Shown: piece by piece, positions 31,436-42,263 of the stretch
Layout: every line of letters starts with the position of its first letter
Numbering within the stretch: the first letter of the stretch is position 1
NCBI RefSeq assembly: GCF_963678635.1
Contig: NC_087062.1
Coordinates: 75,382,349-75,446,348 of the forward strand
Direction: 5' to 3'
DNA from: Symsagittifera roscoffensis
Taxonomy: Eukaryota; Xenacoelomorpha; Acoela; Convolutidae
DNA length: 64,000 nucleotides
The notes under the pieces: model-generated
Databases searched by the model: none
What the model was told of the DNA's origin: nothing
The model's input: the letters and a program-made list of their open reading frames with translations, nothing else
Program-made: the position numbers and the translations under genes

Positions 31436-31641
31436 TCCGAATGATGCCAAATTTTCGAAAAATAGGTACTGTATTTCAAGGTAAATGCATATGTCAATTT
31501 TAAAATTTTGATTCAACGCGACATCTTTTTTTTTCAAAAATCAGATACAAAAACCGCAATAACTCAATATTCGAAACAAATCTGATAAAAAACATACTCT
31601 ACTTACCCATCTGAAAAACTCGCCCTCTTGCTAGTGCGTAT

Positions 31642-31723
31642 CGCAGCCAGCAGGATTCGAACCTGCGCGTGATGATCACATCTGATTTCTAGTCAGTCGC
31701 CTTAACCACTCGGCCATGGCTGT
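31642..31723 (-). tRNA. tRNA-Ser(AGA) (copy 22)
   Basis: A1-C72 and A27-A43 mismatches, otherwise consensus. Confidence 0.75.
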
Positions 31724-31928
31724 TCCGCATGATGGAAAAATCTCAAAAAAAAGGTACTGTATTTCATGGTAAATGCATATGTCAGTTTTAAAATTTTGAT
31801 TCAACGCGACATCTTTTTTTTCAAAAATCAGATCCAAAAACCGCAAAAACTCAATACTCGAAACAAATCCGATAAAAAACATACTCTACTGACCCATCTA
31901 AAAAACTCCACCTCTTGCTAGTGCGTAT

Positions 31929-32010
31929 CGCATCCAGCAGGATTCGAACCTCCGCGTGATGATCACAACTGATTTCTAGTCGGACGCCTTAACCACTCGG
32001 CCATGGCTGC
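31929..32010 (-). tRNA. tRNA-Ser(AGA)-like (copy 23)
   Basis: As copy 21. Confidence 0.65.
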
Positions 32011-32217
32011 TCCGAACGATGGAAAATTTTCGAAAAATAGGTACTGTATTTCAAGGTAAATGCATATGTCAATTTTAAAATTTTGATTCAACGCGACATC
32101 TTTTTTTTTTCAAAAATCAGATACAAAAACCGCAATAACTCAATATTCGAAACAAATCTGAGAAAAAACATACTCTACTTACCCATCTGAAAAACTCGCC
32201 CTCTTGCTAGTGCGTAT

Positions 32218-32299
32218 CGCAGCCAGCAGGATTCGAACCTGCGCGTGATGATCACATCTGATTTCTAGTCAGTCGCCTTAACCACTCGGCCATGGCTGT
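32218..32299 (-). tRNA. tRNA-Ser(AGA) (copy 24)
   Basis: As copy 22. Confidence 0.75.
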
Positions 32300-32505
32300 T
32301 CCGCATGATGGAAAAATCTCAAAAAAAAGGTACTGTATTTCATGGTAAATGCATATGTCAATTTTAAAATTTTGATTCAACGCGACATCTTTTTTTTTCA
32401 AAAATCAGATCCAAAAACCGCAAAAACTCAATACTCGAAACAAATCTGATAAAAAACATACTCTACTGACCCATCTAAAAAACTCCACCTCTTGCTAGTG
32501 CGTAT

Positions 32506-32587
32506 CGCATCCAGCAGGATTCATACCCCCGCGTGATGATCACAACTGATTTCTAGTCGGACGCCTTAACCACTCGGCCATGGCTGC
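32506..32587 (-). tRNA. tRNA-Ser-like, B box lost (copy 25)
   Basis: As copy 21, and the T-loop reads tcataccccc on the plus strand, so the B box is destroyed. Confidence 0.5.
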
Positions 32588-32794
32588 TCCGAATGATGGA
32601 AAATTTTCGAAAAATAGGTACTGTATTTCAAGGTAAATGCATATGTCAATTTTAAAATTTGGATTCAACGCGACATCTTTTTTTTTTTAAAAATCAGATA
32701 CAAAAACCGCAATAACTCAATATTCGAAACAAATCTGAGAAAAAACATACTCTACTTACCCATCTGAAAAACTCGCCCTCTTGCTAGTGCGTAT

Positions 32795-32876
32795 CGCAGC
32801 CAGCAGGATTCGAACCTGCGCGTGATGATCACATCTGATTTCTAGTCAGACGCCTTAACCACTCGGCCATGGCTGA
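32795..32876 (-). tRNA. tRNA-Ser(AGA) (copy 26)
   Basis: Only T1-C72 mismatch. Confidence 0.83.
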
Positions 32877-33078
32877 TCCGAATGATGGAAAAATCTCAAA
32901 AAATAGGTACTGTATTCCAAGCAAATGCATACGTCATTTTTAAAAATTTGATTCAATGCGACATCTTTTTTTCAAAAATCAGATACAAAAACCGCAATAA
33001 CTCAATACTCGAAACAAATCTGATAAAAAACATACTCTACTGACCCATCTAAAAACACCACCTCTTGCTAGTGCGTAT

Positions 33079-33160
33079 CGCAGCCAGCAGGATTCGAACC
33101 TGCGCGTGATGATCACAACTGCTTTCTAGTCGGACACCTTAACCACTCGGCCATGACTGC
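33079..33160 (-). tRNA. tRNA-Ser(AGA)-like (copy 27)
   Basis: Anticodon stem disrupted, T5-G68 wobble. Confidence 0.65.
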
Positions 33161-33365
33161 TCCGAATGATGGAAAATTTTCGAAAAATAGGTACTGTACT
33201 TCAAGGTAAATGCATATGTCAATTTTAAAATTTTGATTCAACGCGACATCTTTTTTTTCAAAAATCAGATACAAAAACCGCAATAACTCAATATTCGAAA
33301 CAAATCTGAAAAAAAACATACTCTACTTACCCATCTGAAAAACTCACCCTCTTGCTAGTGCGTAT

Positions 33366-33447
33366 CGCAGCCAGCAGGATTCGAACCTGCGCGTGATGAT
33401 CACATCTGATTTCTAGTCAGTCGCCTTAACCACTCGGCCATGGCTGT
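33366..33447 (-). tRNA. tRNA-Ser(AGA) (copy 28)
   Basis: As copy 22. Confidence 0.75.
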
Positions 33448-33652
33448 TCCGCATGATGGAAAAATCTCAAAAAAAAGGTACTGTATTTCATGGTAAATGC
33501 ATATGTCAATTTTAAAATTTTGATTCAACGCGACATCTTTTTTTTCAAAAATCAGATCCAAAAACCGCAAAAACTCAATACTCGAAACAAATCTGATAAA
33601 AAACATACTCTACTGACCCATCTAAAAAACTCCACCTCTTGCTAGTGCGTAT

Positions 33653-33734
33653 CGCATCCAGCAGGATTCGAACCTCCGCGTGATGATCACAACTGATTTC
33701 TAGTCGGACGCCTTAACCACTCGGCCATGGCTGC
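33653..33734 (-). tRNA. tRNA-Ser(AGA)-like (copy 29)
   Basis: As copy 21. Confidence 0.65.
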
Positions 33735-33940
33735 TCCGAATAATGGAAAATTTTCGAAAAATAGGTACTGTATTTCAAGGTAAATGCATATGTCAATTTT
33801 AAAATTTTGATTCAACGCGACATCTTTTTTTTTCAAAAATCAGATACAAAAACCGCAATAACTCAATATTCGAAACAAATCTGAGAAAAAACATACTCTA
33901 CTTACCCATCTGAAAAACTCGCCCTCTTGCTAGTGCGTAT

Positions 33941-34022
33941 CGCAGCCAGCAGGATCCGAACCTGCGCGTGATGATCACATCTGATTTCTAGTCAGACGCC
34001 TTAACCACTCGGCCATGGCTGA
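33941..34022 (-). tRNA. tRNA-Ser(AGA)-like (copy 30)
   Basis: A58 to G in the T-loop and T1-C72 mismatch. Confidence 0.72.
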
Positions 34023-34225
34023 TCCGAATGATGGAAAAATCTTAAAAAATAGGTACTGTATTCCAAGCAAATGCATACGTCATTTTTAAAAATTTGATTC
34101 AACGCGACATCTTTTTTTCAAAAATCAGATACAAAAACCGCAATAACTTAATACTCGAAACAAATCTGAGAAAAAACATGCTCTACTGACCCATCTAAAA
34201 AACTGCCCCTCTTGCTTGTACGAAT

Positions 34226-34307
34226 CGCAGCCAGCAGGATTCGAACGTGCGCGTGAAGATCACATCTGATTTCTAGTCAGACGCCTTAACCACTCGGCCA
34301 TGGCTGC
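34226..34307 (-). tRNA. tRNA-Ser(AGA) (copy 31)
   Basis: One T-stem mismatch (gaacgtgcg). Confidence 0.82.
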
Positions 34308-34511
34308 TACGAAGGATGGAAAAAATCTCAAAAAAGGTACTCTATTTCAAGGTAAAAGCATATGTCAATTTTAAAAATTTGATTCAACGCGACATCTTTT
34401 TTTTCAAAAATCAGATACAAAAACCGCAATAACTTAATATTCGAAACAAATCTGAGAAAAAAAATACTCTATTGACCCATCTAAAAAAATGCCCCTGTTG
34501 CTAGTGCGTAT

Positions 34512-34593
34512 CGCAGCCAGCAGGATTCGAACCTGCGCGTGATGATCACATCTGATTACTAGTCAGACGCCTTAACCACTCGGCCATGGCTGA
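34512..34593 (-). tRNA. tRNA-Ser(AGA) (copy 32)
   Basis: A37 to T next to the anticodon, and T1-C72. Confidence 0.75.
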
Positions 34594-34796
34594 TCCGAAT
34601 GATGGAAAAATCTCAAAAAATAGGTACTGTATTCCAAGCAAATGCATATGTCATTTTTAAAAATTTGATTCAACGCGACATCTTTTTTTCAAAAATCAGA
34701 TACAAAAACCGCAATAACTTAATACTCGAAACAAATCTGAGAAAAAACATGCTCTACTGACCCATCTAAAAAACTGCCCCTCTTGCTTGTACGAAT

Positions 34797-34878
34797 CGCA
34801 GCCAGCAGGATTATACCCTGCGCGTGAAGATCACATCTGATTTCTAGTCATACGACTTAACCACTCGGCCATGGCTGC
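34797..34878 (-). tRNA. tRNA-Ser-like, B box lost (copy 33)
   Basis: T-loop destroyed (ggattataccc), plus D-arm changes. Confidence 0.5.
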
Positions 34879-35084
34879 TCCGATTGATGGAAAAATCTCA
34901 AAAAATAGGTACTGTATTTCAAGGTAAATGCATATGTCAATTTTAAAATTTTGATTCAACGCGACATCTTTTTTCTTTCAAAATCAGATACAAAAACCGC
35001 AATAACTCAATACTCGAAACAAATCTAAGAAAAAACATTCTCTACTGACCCATCTAAAAAACTGCCACTCTTGCTTGTACGAAT

Positions 35085-35166
35085 CGCAGACAGCAGGATT
35101 CGAACCTGCGCGTGATGATCACATCTGATTTCTAGTCAGTCGCCTTAACCACTCGGCCATGGCTGT
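35085..35166 (-). tRNA. tRNA-Ser(AGA)-like (copy 34)
   Basis: Acceptor mismatches 1-72 and 5-68, and A27-A43, but U33 is normal. A recombinant of the G33-type 3' end and the copy 22 body. Confidence 0.65.
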
Positions 35167-35370
35167 TCCGCATGATGGAAAAATCTCAAAAAAAAGGTAC
35201 TGTATTTCATGGTAAATGCATATGTCAATTTTAAAATTTTGATTCAACGCGACATCTTTTTTTCAAAAATCAGATCCAAAAACCGCAAAAACTCAATACT
35301 CGAAACAAATCTGATAAAAAACATACTCTACTGACCCATCTAAAAAACTCCACCTCTTGCTAGTGCGTAT

Positions 35371-35452
35371 CGCATCCAGCAGGATTCGAACCTCCGCGTG
35401 ATGATCACAACTGATTTCTAGTCGGACGCCTTAACCACTCGGCCATGGCTGC
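35371..35452 (-). tRNA. tRNA-Ser(AGA)-like (copy 35)
   Basis: As copy 21. Confidence 0.65.
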
Positions 35453-35658
35453 TCCGAATGATGGAAAATTTTCGAAAAATAGGTACTGTATTTCAAGGTA
35501 AATGCATATGTCAATTTTAAAATTTTGATTCAACGCGACATCTTTTTTTTTCAAAAATCAGATACAAAAACCGCAATAACTCAATATTCGAAACAAATCT
35601 GAGAAAAAACATACTCTACTTACCCATCTGAAAAACTCGACCTCTTGCTAGTGCGTAT

Positions 35659-35740
35659 CGCAGCCAGCAGGATTCGAACCTGCGCGTGATGATCACATCT
35701 GATTTCTAGTCAGACGCCTTAACCACTCGGCCATGGCTGA
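35659..35740 (-). tRNA. tRNA-Ser(AGA) (copy 36)
   Basis: Only T1-C72 mismatch. Confidence 0.83.
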
Positions 35741-35943
35741 TCCGAATGATGGAAAAATCTCAAAAAATAGGTACTGTATTCCAAGCAAATGCATACGTCA
35801 TTTTTAAAAATTTGATTCAACGCGACATCTTTTTTTCAAAAATCAGATACAAAAACCGCAATAACTTAATACTCGAAACAAATCTGAGAAAAAACATGCT
35901 CTACTGACCAATCTAAAAAACTGCCCCTCTTGCTTGTACGAAT

Positions 35944-36025
35944 CGCAGCCAGCAGGATTCGAACCTGCGCGTGAAGATCACATCTGATTTCTAGTCAGAC
36001 GCCTTAACCACTCGGCCATGGCTGC
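35944..36025 (-). tRNA. tRNA-Ser(AGA) (copy 37)
   Basis: Fully consistent consensus body. Confidence 0.93.
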
Positions 36026-36229
36026 TAAGAAGGATGGAAAAAATCTCAAAAAGGGTACTCTATTTCAAGGTAAAAGCATATGTCAATTTTAAAAATTTGA
36101 TTCAACGCGACATCTTTTTTTTCAAAAATCAGATACAAAAACCGCAATAACTTAATATTCGAAACAAATCTGAGAAAAAAAATACCCTATTGACCCATCT
36201 AAAAAAATGCCCCTGTTGCTAGTGCGTAT

Positions 36230-36311
36230 CGCAGCCAGCAGGATTCGAACCTGCGCGTGATGATCACATCTGATTACTCGTCAGACGCCTTAACCACTCG
36301 GCCATGGCTGA
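36230..36311 (-). tRNA. tRNA-Ser-like, G33 (copy 38)
   Basis: G33 and A37 to T, with T1-C72. Partner of copy 32 with an added change at 33. Confidence 0.6.
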
Positions 36312-36514
36312 TCCGAATGATGGAAAAATCTCAAAAAATAGGTACTGTATTCCAAGCAAATGCATATGTCATTTTTAAAAATTTGATTCAACGCGACATC
36401 TATTTTTCAAAAATCAGATACAAAAACCGCAATAACTTAATACTCGAAACAAATCTGAGAAAAAACATGCTCTACTGACCCATCTAAAAAACTGCCCCTC
36501 TTGCTTGTACGAAT

Positions 36515-36596
36515 CGCAGCCAGCAGGATTCGAACCTGCGCGTGAAGATCACATCTGATTTCTAGTCAGACGACTTAACCACTCGGCCATGGCTGC
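36515..36596 (-). tRNA. tRNA-Ser(AGA) (copy 39)
   Basis: Only D-stem C11-T24 mismatch. Confidence 0.85.
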
Positions 36597-36802
36597 TCCG
36601 AATGATGGAAAAATCTCAAAAAATAGGTACTGTATTTCAAGGTAAATGCATATGTCAATTTTAAAATTTTGATTCAACGCGACATCTTTTTTCTTTCAAA
36701 AATCAGATACAAAACCGCAATAACTCAATACTCGAAACAAATCTAAGAAAAAACATTCTCTACTGACCCATCTAAAAAACTGCCACTCTTGCTTGTACGA
36801 AT

Positions 36803-36884
36803 CGCAGACAGCAAGATTCGAACCTGCGCGTGATGCTCACATCTGATTTCTCGTCAGACGCCTTAACCACTCGGCCATGGCTGT
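36803..36884 (-). tRNA. tRNA-Ser-like, G33 class (copy 40)
   Basis: G33, acceptor mismatches, and a T-arm change (gcaagattcg). Confidence 0.55.
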
Positions 36885-37090
36885 TCTGCATGATGGAAAA
36901 ATCCCAAAAAAAGGTACTGTATTTCATGGTAAATGTATATGTCAATTTTAAAATTTTGATTCAACGCGACATCTCTTTTTTTTCAAAAATCAGATACAAA
37001 AACCGCAAAAACTCAATACTCGAAACAAATCTGATAAAAAACATACTCTACTGACCCATCTAAAAAACTCCACCTCTTGCTAATGCGTAT

Positions 37091-37172
37091 CGCAGCCAGC
37101 AGGATTCGAACCTGCGCGTGATGATCACAACTGATTTCTAGTCGGACGCCTTAACCACTCGGCCATGGCTGC
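37091..37172 (-). tRNA. tRNA-Ser(AGA)-like (copy 41)
   Basis: Anticodon stem mismatches 27-43 and 29-41 only. Confidence 0.75.
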
Positions 37173-37379
37173 TCCGAATGATCGAAAGTTTTCGAAAAAT
37201 AGGTACTGTATTTCAAGGTAAATGCATATGTCAATTTTAAAATTTTGATTCAACGCGACATCTTTTTTTTTTCAAAAATCAGATACAAAAACCGCAATAA
37301 CTCAATATTCGAAAAAAATCTGAGAAAAACTTACTCTACTTGCCCCGTCTGAAAAACTCGCCCTCTTGCTAGTGCGTAT

Positions 37380-37461
37380 CGCAGCCAGCAGGATTCGAAC
37401 CTGCGCGTGATGATCACATGTGATTTCTAGTCAGAAGCCTTAGCCACTCAGCCATGGCTGA
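37380..37461 (-). tRNA. tRNA-Ser(AGA)-like (copy 42)
   Basis: C28-C42, D-arm changes (ttagccactcagcc), T1. Confidence 0.65.
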
Positions 37462-37664
37462 TCCGAATGATGCAAAAATCTCAAAAAATAGGTACTGTAT
37501 TTCAAGCAAATGCATATGTCAATTTTAAAAATTTGATTCAACGCGACATGTTTTTTTCAAAAATCAGATACAAAAACCGCAATAACTTAATACTCGAAAC
37601 AAATCTGAGAAAAAACATACTCTACTGACCCATCTAAGAAACTGCACCTCTTGCTTGTACGAAT

Positions 37665-37746
37665 CGCAGCCAGCAGGATTCGAACCTGCGCGTGAAGATC
37701 ACATCTGATTTCTAGTCAGACGACTTAACCACTCGGCCATGGCTGC
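37665..37746 (-). tRNA. tRNA-Ser(AGA) (copy 43)
   Basis: Only D-stem C11-T24 mismatch. Confidence 0.85.
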
Positions 37747-37953
37747 TCCGAATGATGGAAAAATCTCAAAAAATAGGTACTGTATTTCAAGGTAACTGCA
37801 TATGTCAATTTTAAAATTTTGATTCAACGCGACATTTTTTTTCTTTCAAAAATCAGATACAAAAACCGCAATAACTCAATACTCGAAACAAATCTAAGAA
37901 AAAACATTCTCTACTGACCCATCTAAAAAACTGCCACTCTTGCTTGTACGAAT

Positions 37954-38035
37954 CGCAGACAGCAGGATTCGAACCTGCGCGTGATGCTCACATCTGATTT
38001 CTCGTCAGACGCCTTAGCCACTCAGCCATGGCTGA
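37954..38035 (-). tRNA. tRNA-Ser-like, chimeric (copy 44)
   Basis: The 3' half is of the G33 class and the 5' half of the copy 42 type, so the exchange point lies inside the tRNA body. Confidence 0.55.
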
Positions 38036-38238
38036 TCCGAATGATGCAAAAATCTCAAAAAATAGGTACTGTATTTCAAGCAAATGCATATGTCAATTTT
38101 AAAAATTTGATTCAACGCGACATGTTTTTTTCAAAAATCAGATACAAAAACCGCAATAACTTAATACTCGAAACAAATCTGAGAAAAAACATACTCTACT
38201 GACCCATCTAAGAAACTGCACCTCTTGCTTGTACGAAT

Positions 38239-38320
38239 CGCAGCCAGCAGGATTCGAACCTGCGCGTGAAGATCACATCTGATTTCTAGTCAGACGACTT
38301 AACCACTCGGCCATGGCTGC
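38239..38320 (-). tRNA. tRNA-Ser(AGA) (copy 45)
   Basis: Only D-stem C11-T24 mismatch. Confidence 0.85.
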
Positions 38321-38527
38321 TCCGAATGATGGAAAAATCTCAAAAAATAGGTACTGTATTTCAAGGTAACTGCATATGTCAATTTTAAAATTTTGATTCA
38401 ACGCGACATCTTTTTTCTTTCAAAAATCAGATACAAAAACCGCAATAACTCAATACTCGAAACAAATCTAAGAAAAAACATTCTCTACTGACCCATCTAA
38501 AAAACTGCCACTCTTGCTTGTACGAAT

Positions 38528-38609
38528 CGCAGACAGCAGGATTCAAACCTGCGCGTGATGCTCACATCTGATTTCTCGTCAGACGCCTTAACCACTCGGC
38601 CATGGCTGT
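38528..38609 (-). tRNA. tRNA-Ser-like, G33 class (copy 46)
   Basis: G33, acceptor mismatches and C56 to T. Confidence 0.55.
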
Positions 38610-38815
38610 TCTGCATGATGGAAAAATCTCAAAAAAAGGTATTGTATTTCATGGTAAATGTATATGTCAATTTTAAAATTTTGATTCAACGCGACATCTT
38701 TTTTCTTTCAAAAATCAGATACAAAAACCGCAATAACTCAATACTCGAAACAAATCTAAGAAAAAACATTCTCTACTGACCCATCTAAAAAACTGCCACT
38801 CTTGCTTGTACGAAT

Positions 38816-38897
38816 CGCAGACAGCAGGATTCGAACCTGCGCGTGATGCTCACATCTGATTTCTCGTCAGACGCCTTAACCACTCGGCCATGGCTGT
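38816..38897 (-). tRNA. tRNA-Ser-like, G33 class (copy 47)
   Basis: G33 and acceptor mismatches; B box intact. Confidence 0.6.
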
Positions 38898-39103
38898 TCT
38901 GCATGATGGAAAAATCTCAAAAAAAGGTATTGTATTTCATGGTAAATGTATATGTCAATTTTAAAATTTTGATTCAACGCGACATCTTTTTTTTTTCAAA
39001 AATCAGATACAAAAACCGCAAAAATTCAATACTCGAAACAAATCTGATAAAAAACATACTCTACTGACCCATCTAAAAAACTCCACCTCTTGCTAATGCG
39101 TAT

Positions 39104-39185
39104 CGCAGCCAGCAGGATTCGAACCTGCGCGTGATGATCACAACTGATTTCTAGTCGGACGCCTTAACCACTCGGCCATGGCTGC
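39104..39185 (-). tRNA. tRNA-Ser(AGA)-like (copy 48)
   Basis: As copy 41. Confidence 0.75.
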
Positions 39186-39393
39186 TCCGAATGATGGAAA
39201 GTTTTCGAAAAATAGGTACTGTATTTCAAGGTAAATGCATATGTCAATTTTAAAATTTTGATTCAACGCGACATCTTTTTTTTTCAAAAATCAGATACAA
39301 AAACCGCAATAACTCAATATTCGAAAAAAAATCTGAGAAAAAACTTACTCTACTTGCCCCATCTGAAAAACTCGCCCTCTTGCTAGTGCGTAT

Positions 39394-39475
39394 CGCAGCC
39401 AGCAGGATTCGAACCTGCGCGTGATGATCACATGTGATTTCTAGTCAGACGCCTTAGCCACTCAGCCATGGCTGA
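39394..39475 (-). tRNA. tRNA-Ser(AGA)-like (copy 49)
   Basis: As copy 42 but with the normal acgcc D-stem word. Confidence 0.67.
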
Positions 39476-39679
39476 TCCGAATGATGCAAAAATCTCAAAA
39501 AAATAGGTACTGTATTTCAAGCAAATGCATATGTCAATTTTAAAAATTTGATTCAACGCGACATGTTTTTTTCAAAAATCAGATACAAAAACCGCAATAA
39601 CTTAATACTCGAAACAAATCTGAGAAAAAACATACTCTACTGACCCATCTAAGAAACTGCACCTCTTGCTTGTACGAAT

Positions 39680-39761
39680 CGCAGCCAGCAGGATTCGAAC
39701 CTGCGCGTGAAGATCACATCTGATTTCTAGTCAGACGACTTAACCACTCGGCCATGGCTGC
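39680..39761 (-). tRNA. tRNA-Ser(AGA) (copy 50)
   Basis: Only D-stem C11-T24 mismatch. Confidence 0.85.
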
Positions 39762-39968
39762 TCCGAATGATGGAAAAATCTCAAAAAATAGGTACTGTAT
39801 TTCAAGGTAACTGCAAATGTCAATTTTAAAATTTTGATTCAACGCGACATCTTTTTTCTTTCAAAAATCAGATACAAAAACCGCAATAACTCAATACTCG
39901 AAACAAATCTAAGAAAAAACATTCTCTACTGACCCATCTAAAAAACTGCCACTCTTGCTTGTACGAAT

Positions 39969-40050
39969 CGCAGACAGCAGGATTCGAACCTGCGCGTGAT
40001 GCTCACATCTGATTTCTCGTCAGACGCCTTAACCACTCGGCCATGGCTGT
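39969..40050 (-). tRNA. tRNA-Ser-like, G33 class (copy 51)
   Basis: G33 and acceptor mismatches. Confidence 0.6.
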
Positions 40051-40257
40051 TCTGCATGATGGAAAAATCTCAAAAAAAGGTATTGTATTTCATGGTAAAT
40101 GTATATGTCAATTTTAAAATTTTGATTCAACGCGACATCTTTTTTCTTTCAAAAATCAGATACAAAAACCGCAATAACTCAATACTCGAAACAAATCTAA
40201 GAAAAAACATTCTCTACTGACCCATCTAAAAAAACTGCCACTCTTGCTTGTACGAAT

Positions 40258-40339
40258 CGCAGACAGCAGGATTCGAACCTGCGCGTGATGCTCACATCTG
40301 ATTTCTCGTCAGACGCCTTAACCACTCGGCCATGGCTGT
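40258..40339 (-). tRNA. tRNA-Ser-like, G33 class (copy 52)
   Basis: G33 and acceptor mismatches. Confidence 0.6.
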
Positions 40340-40545
40340 TCTGCATGATGGAAAAATCTCAAAAAAAGGTATTGTATTTCATGGTAAATGTATATGTCAA
40401 TTTTAAAATTTTGATTCAACGCGACATCTTTTTTTTTTCAAAAATCAGATACAAAAACCGCAAAAATTCAATACTCGAAACAAATCTGATAAAAAACATA
40501 CTCTACTGACCCATCTAAAAAACTCCACCTCTTGCTAATGCGTAT

Positions 40546-40627
40546 CGCAGCCAGCAGGATTCGAACCTGCGCGTGATGATCACAACTGATTTCTAGTCGG
40601 ACGCCTTAACCACTCGGCCATGGCTGC
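40546..40627 (-). tRNA. tRNA-Ser(AGA)-like (copy 53)
   Basis: As copy 41. Confidence 0.75.
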
Positions 40628-40835
40628 TCCGAATGATGGAAAGTTTTCGAAAAATAGGTACTGTATTTCAAGGTAAATGCATATGTCAATTTTAAAATTT
40701 TGATTCAACGCGACATCTTTTTTTTTCAAAAATCAGATACAAAAACCGCAATAACTCAATATTCGAAAAAAAATCTGAGAAAAAACTTACTCTACTTGCC
40801 CCATCTGAAAAACTCGCCCTCTTGCTAGTGCGTAT

Positions 40836-40917
40836 CGCAGCCAGCAGGATTCGAACCTGCGCGTGATGATCACATGTGATTTCTAGTCAGACGCCTTAGC
40901 CACTCAGCCATGGCTGA
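40836..40917 (-). tRNA. tRNA-Ser(AGA)-like (copy 54)
   Basis: As copy 49. Confidence 0.67.
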
Positions 40918-41121
40918 TCCGAATGATGCAAAAATCTCAAAAAAATAGGTACTGTATTTCAAGCAAATGCATATGTCAATTTTAAAAATTTGATTCAACG
41001 CGACATGTTTTTTTCAAAAATCAGATACAAAAACCGCAATAACTTAATACTCGAAACAAATCTGAGAAAAAACATACTCTACTGACCCATCTAAGAAACT
41101 GCCCCTCTTGCTTGTACGAAT

Positions 41122-41202
41122 CGCAGCCAGCAGCTTCGAACCTGCGCGTGAAGATCACATCTGATTTCCAGTCAGAAGCCTTAACCACTCGGCCATGGCT
41201 GC
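41122..41202 (-). tRNA. tRNA-Ser-like, anticodon GGA (copy 55)
   Basis: The loop reads C-T-GGA-A-A with a perfect stem. 81 nt with a base lost in the T-arm and a D-stem change, so activity is doubtful. Confidence 0.6.
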
Positions 41203-41407
41203 TACGAAGGATGGAAAAAATCTCAAAAAAAGTACTCTATTTCAAGGTAAAAGCATATGTCAATTTTAAAATTTTGTTTCAACACGACATCTTTTTTTTT
41301 CAAAAATCAGATACAAAAACCGCAATAACTCAATACTCGAAACAAATCTGAGAAAGAACATACTCTACTGACCCATCTGAAAAACTCCTCCTCTTGCTAG
41401 TGCGTAT

Positions 41408-41489
41408 CGCAGCCAGCAGCATTCAAACCTGCGCGTGATGATCACATCTGATTTCTAGTCAGACGCCTTAACCACTCGGCCATGGCTGC
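41408..41489 (-). tRNA. tRNA-Ser(AGA)-like (copy 56)
   Basis: As copy 12 (weak B box). Confidence 0.7.
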
Positions 41490-41543
41490 TCCGAATGATT
41501 ACAAATCTCAACAAAATAGGAATTGTATTTCAAGGTAAAAGGT

Positions 41544-41565
41544 ATCGCAGCCAGCAGGATTCAAC
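41544..41565 (-). pseudogene. tRNA-Ser 3'-end fragment
   Basis: Only the 3' acceptor strand and part of the T-arm are present. The sequence then jumps at ggattcaac into spacer. Confidence 0.8.
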
Positions 41566-41691
41566 TCGACATCTTTTTTTTTTCAAAAAACAGATAGCAA
41601 AAACCGCAATAACTCGATATTTGAAGCAAATCTGAGAAAAAAAATACTTTTTTGAGCCTTCTAAAAACCTGCCCCTCTTGCTAGTGCGTAT

Positions 41692-41773
41692 CGCAGCCAG
41701 CAGCATTCAAACCTGCGCGTGATGATCACATCTGATTTCTAGTCAGACGCCTTAACCACTCGGCCATGGCTGC
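41692..41773 (-). tRNA. tRNA-Ser(AGA)-like (copy 57)
   Basis: As copy 12. Confidence 0.7.
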
Positions 41774-41826
41774 TCCGAATGATTACAAATCTCAACAAAA
41801 TAGGAATTGTATTTCAAGGTAAAAGG

Positions 41827-41848
41827 TATCGCAGCCAGCAGGATTCAA
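41827..41848 (-). pseudogene. tRNA-Ser 3'-end fragment
   Basis: Second copy of the fragment at 41544, 284 bases later, with the same jump into spacer. Confidence 0.8.
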
Positions 41849-41973
41849 CTCGACATCTTTTTTTTCAAAAAACAGATAGCAAAAACCGCAATAACTCGAT
41901 ATTTGAAGCAAATCTGAGAAAAAAAATACTTTTTTGAGCCTTCTAAAAACCTGCCCCTCTTGCTAGTACGAAT

Positions 41974-42055
41974 CGCAGCCAGCAGGATTCGAACCTGCGC
42001 GTGAAGATCACATCTGATTTCTAGTCAGACGCCTTAACCACTCGGCCATGGCTGC
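41974..42055 (-). tRNA. tRNA-Ser(AGA) (copy 58)
   Basis: Fully consistent consensus body. Confidence 0.93.
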
Positions 42056-42263
42056 TCCGAATGATTACAAATCTCAAAGAAATAGGAATTGTATTTCAAG
42101 GTAAATGTATATGTTTTTTTTTAAATCATAATAATTCAACTCGACATCTTTTTTTTCAAAAAACACATACCAATAACCGCAAAAACTCCATATTCGAAAC
42201 AAATCTGAGCAAAAAATACTCTATTGACCCATCTAAAAAACATCTCCTCTTGCTTGTACAAAT

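Larger units (their letters stand above)
31354..33940 (-). repeat. Two-unit higher-order repeat (about 575 bp)
   Basis: Units with G4/A69 mismatch (31354, 31929, 32506, 33653) alternate with A1- or T1-type units (31642, 32218, 32795, 33366), giving a 575-base period. Confidence 0.8.
33366..36802 (-). repeat. Six-unit higher-order repeat (about 1718 bp), two copies
   Basis: Units at 33366, 33653, 33941, 34226, 34512 and 34797 recur in order at 35085, 35371, 35659, 35944, 36230 and 36515, each 1718-1719 bases later. Confidence 0.85.
38239..41121 (-). repeat. Five-unit higher-order repeat (about 1441 bp), two copies
   Basis: Units at 38239, 38528, 38816, 39104 and 39394 recur at 39680, 39969, 40258, 40546 and 40836, each 1441-1442 bases later, with shared private variants. 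Confidence 0.9.
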
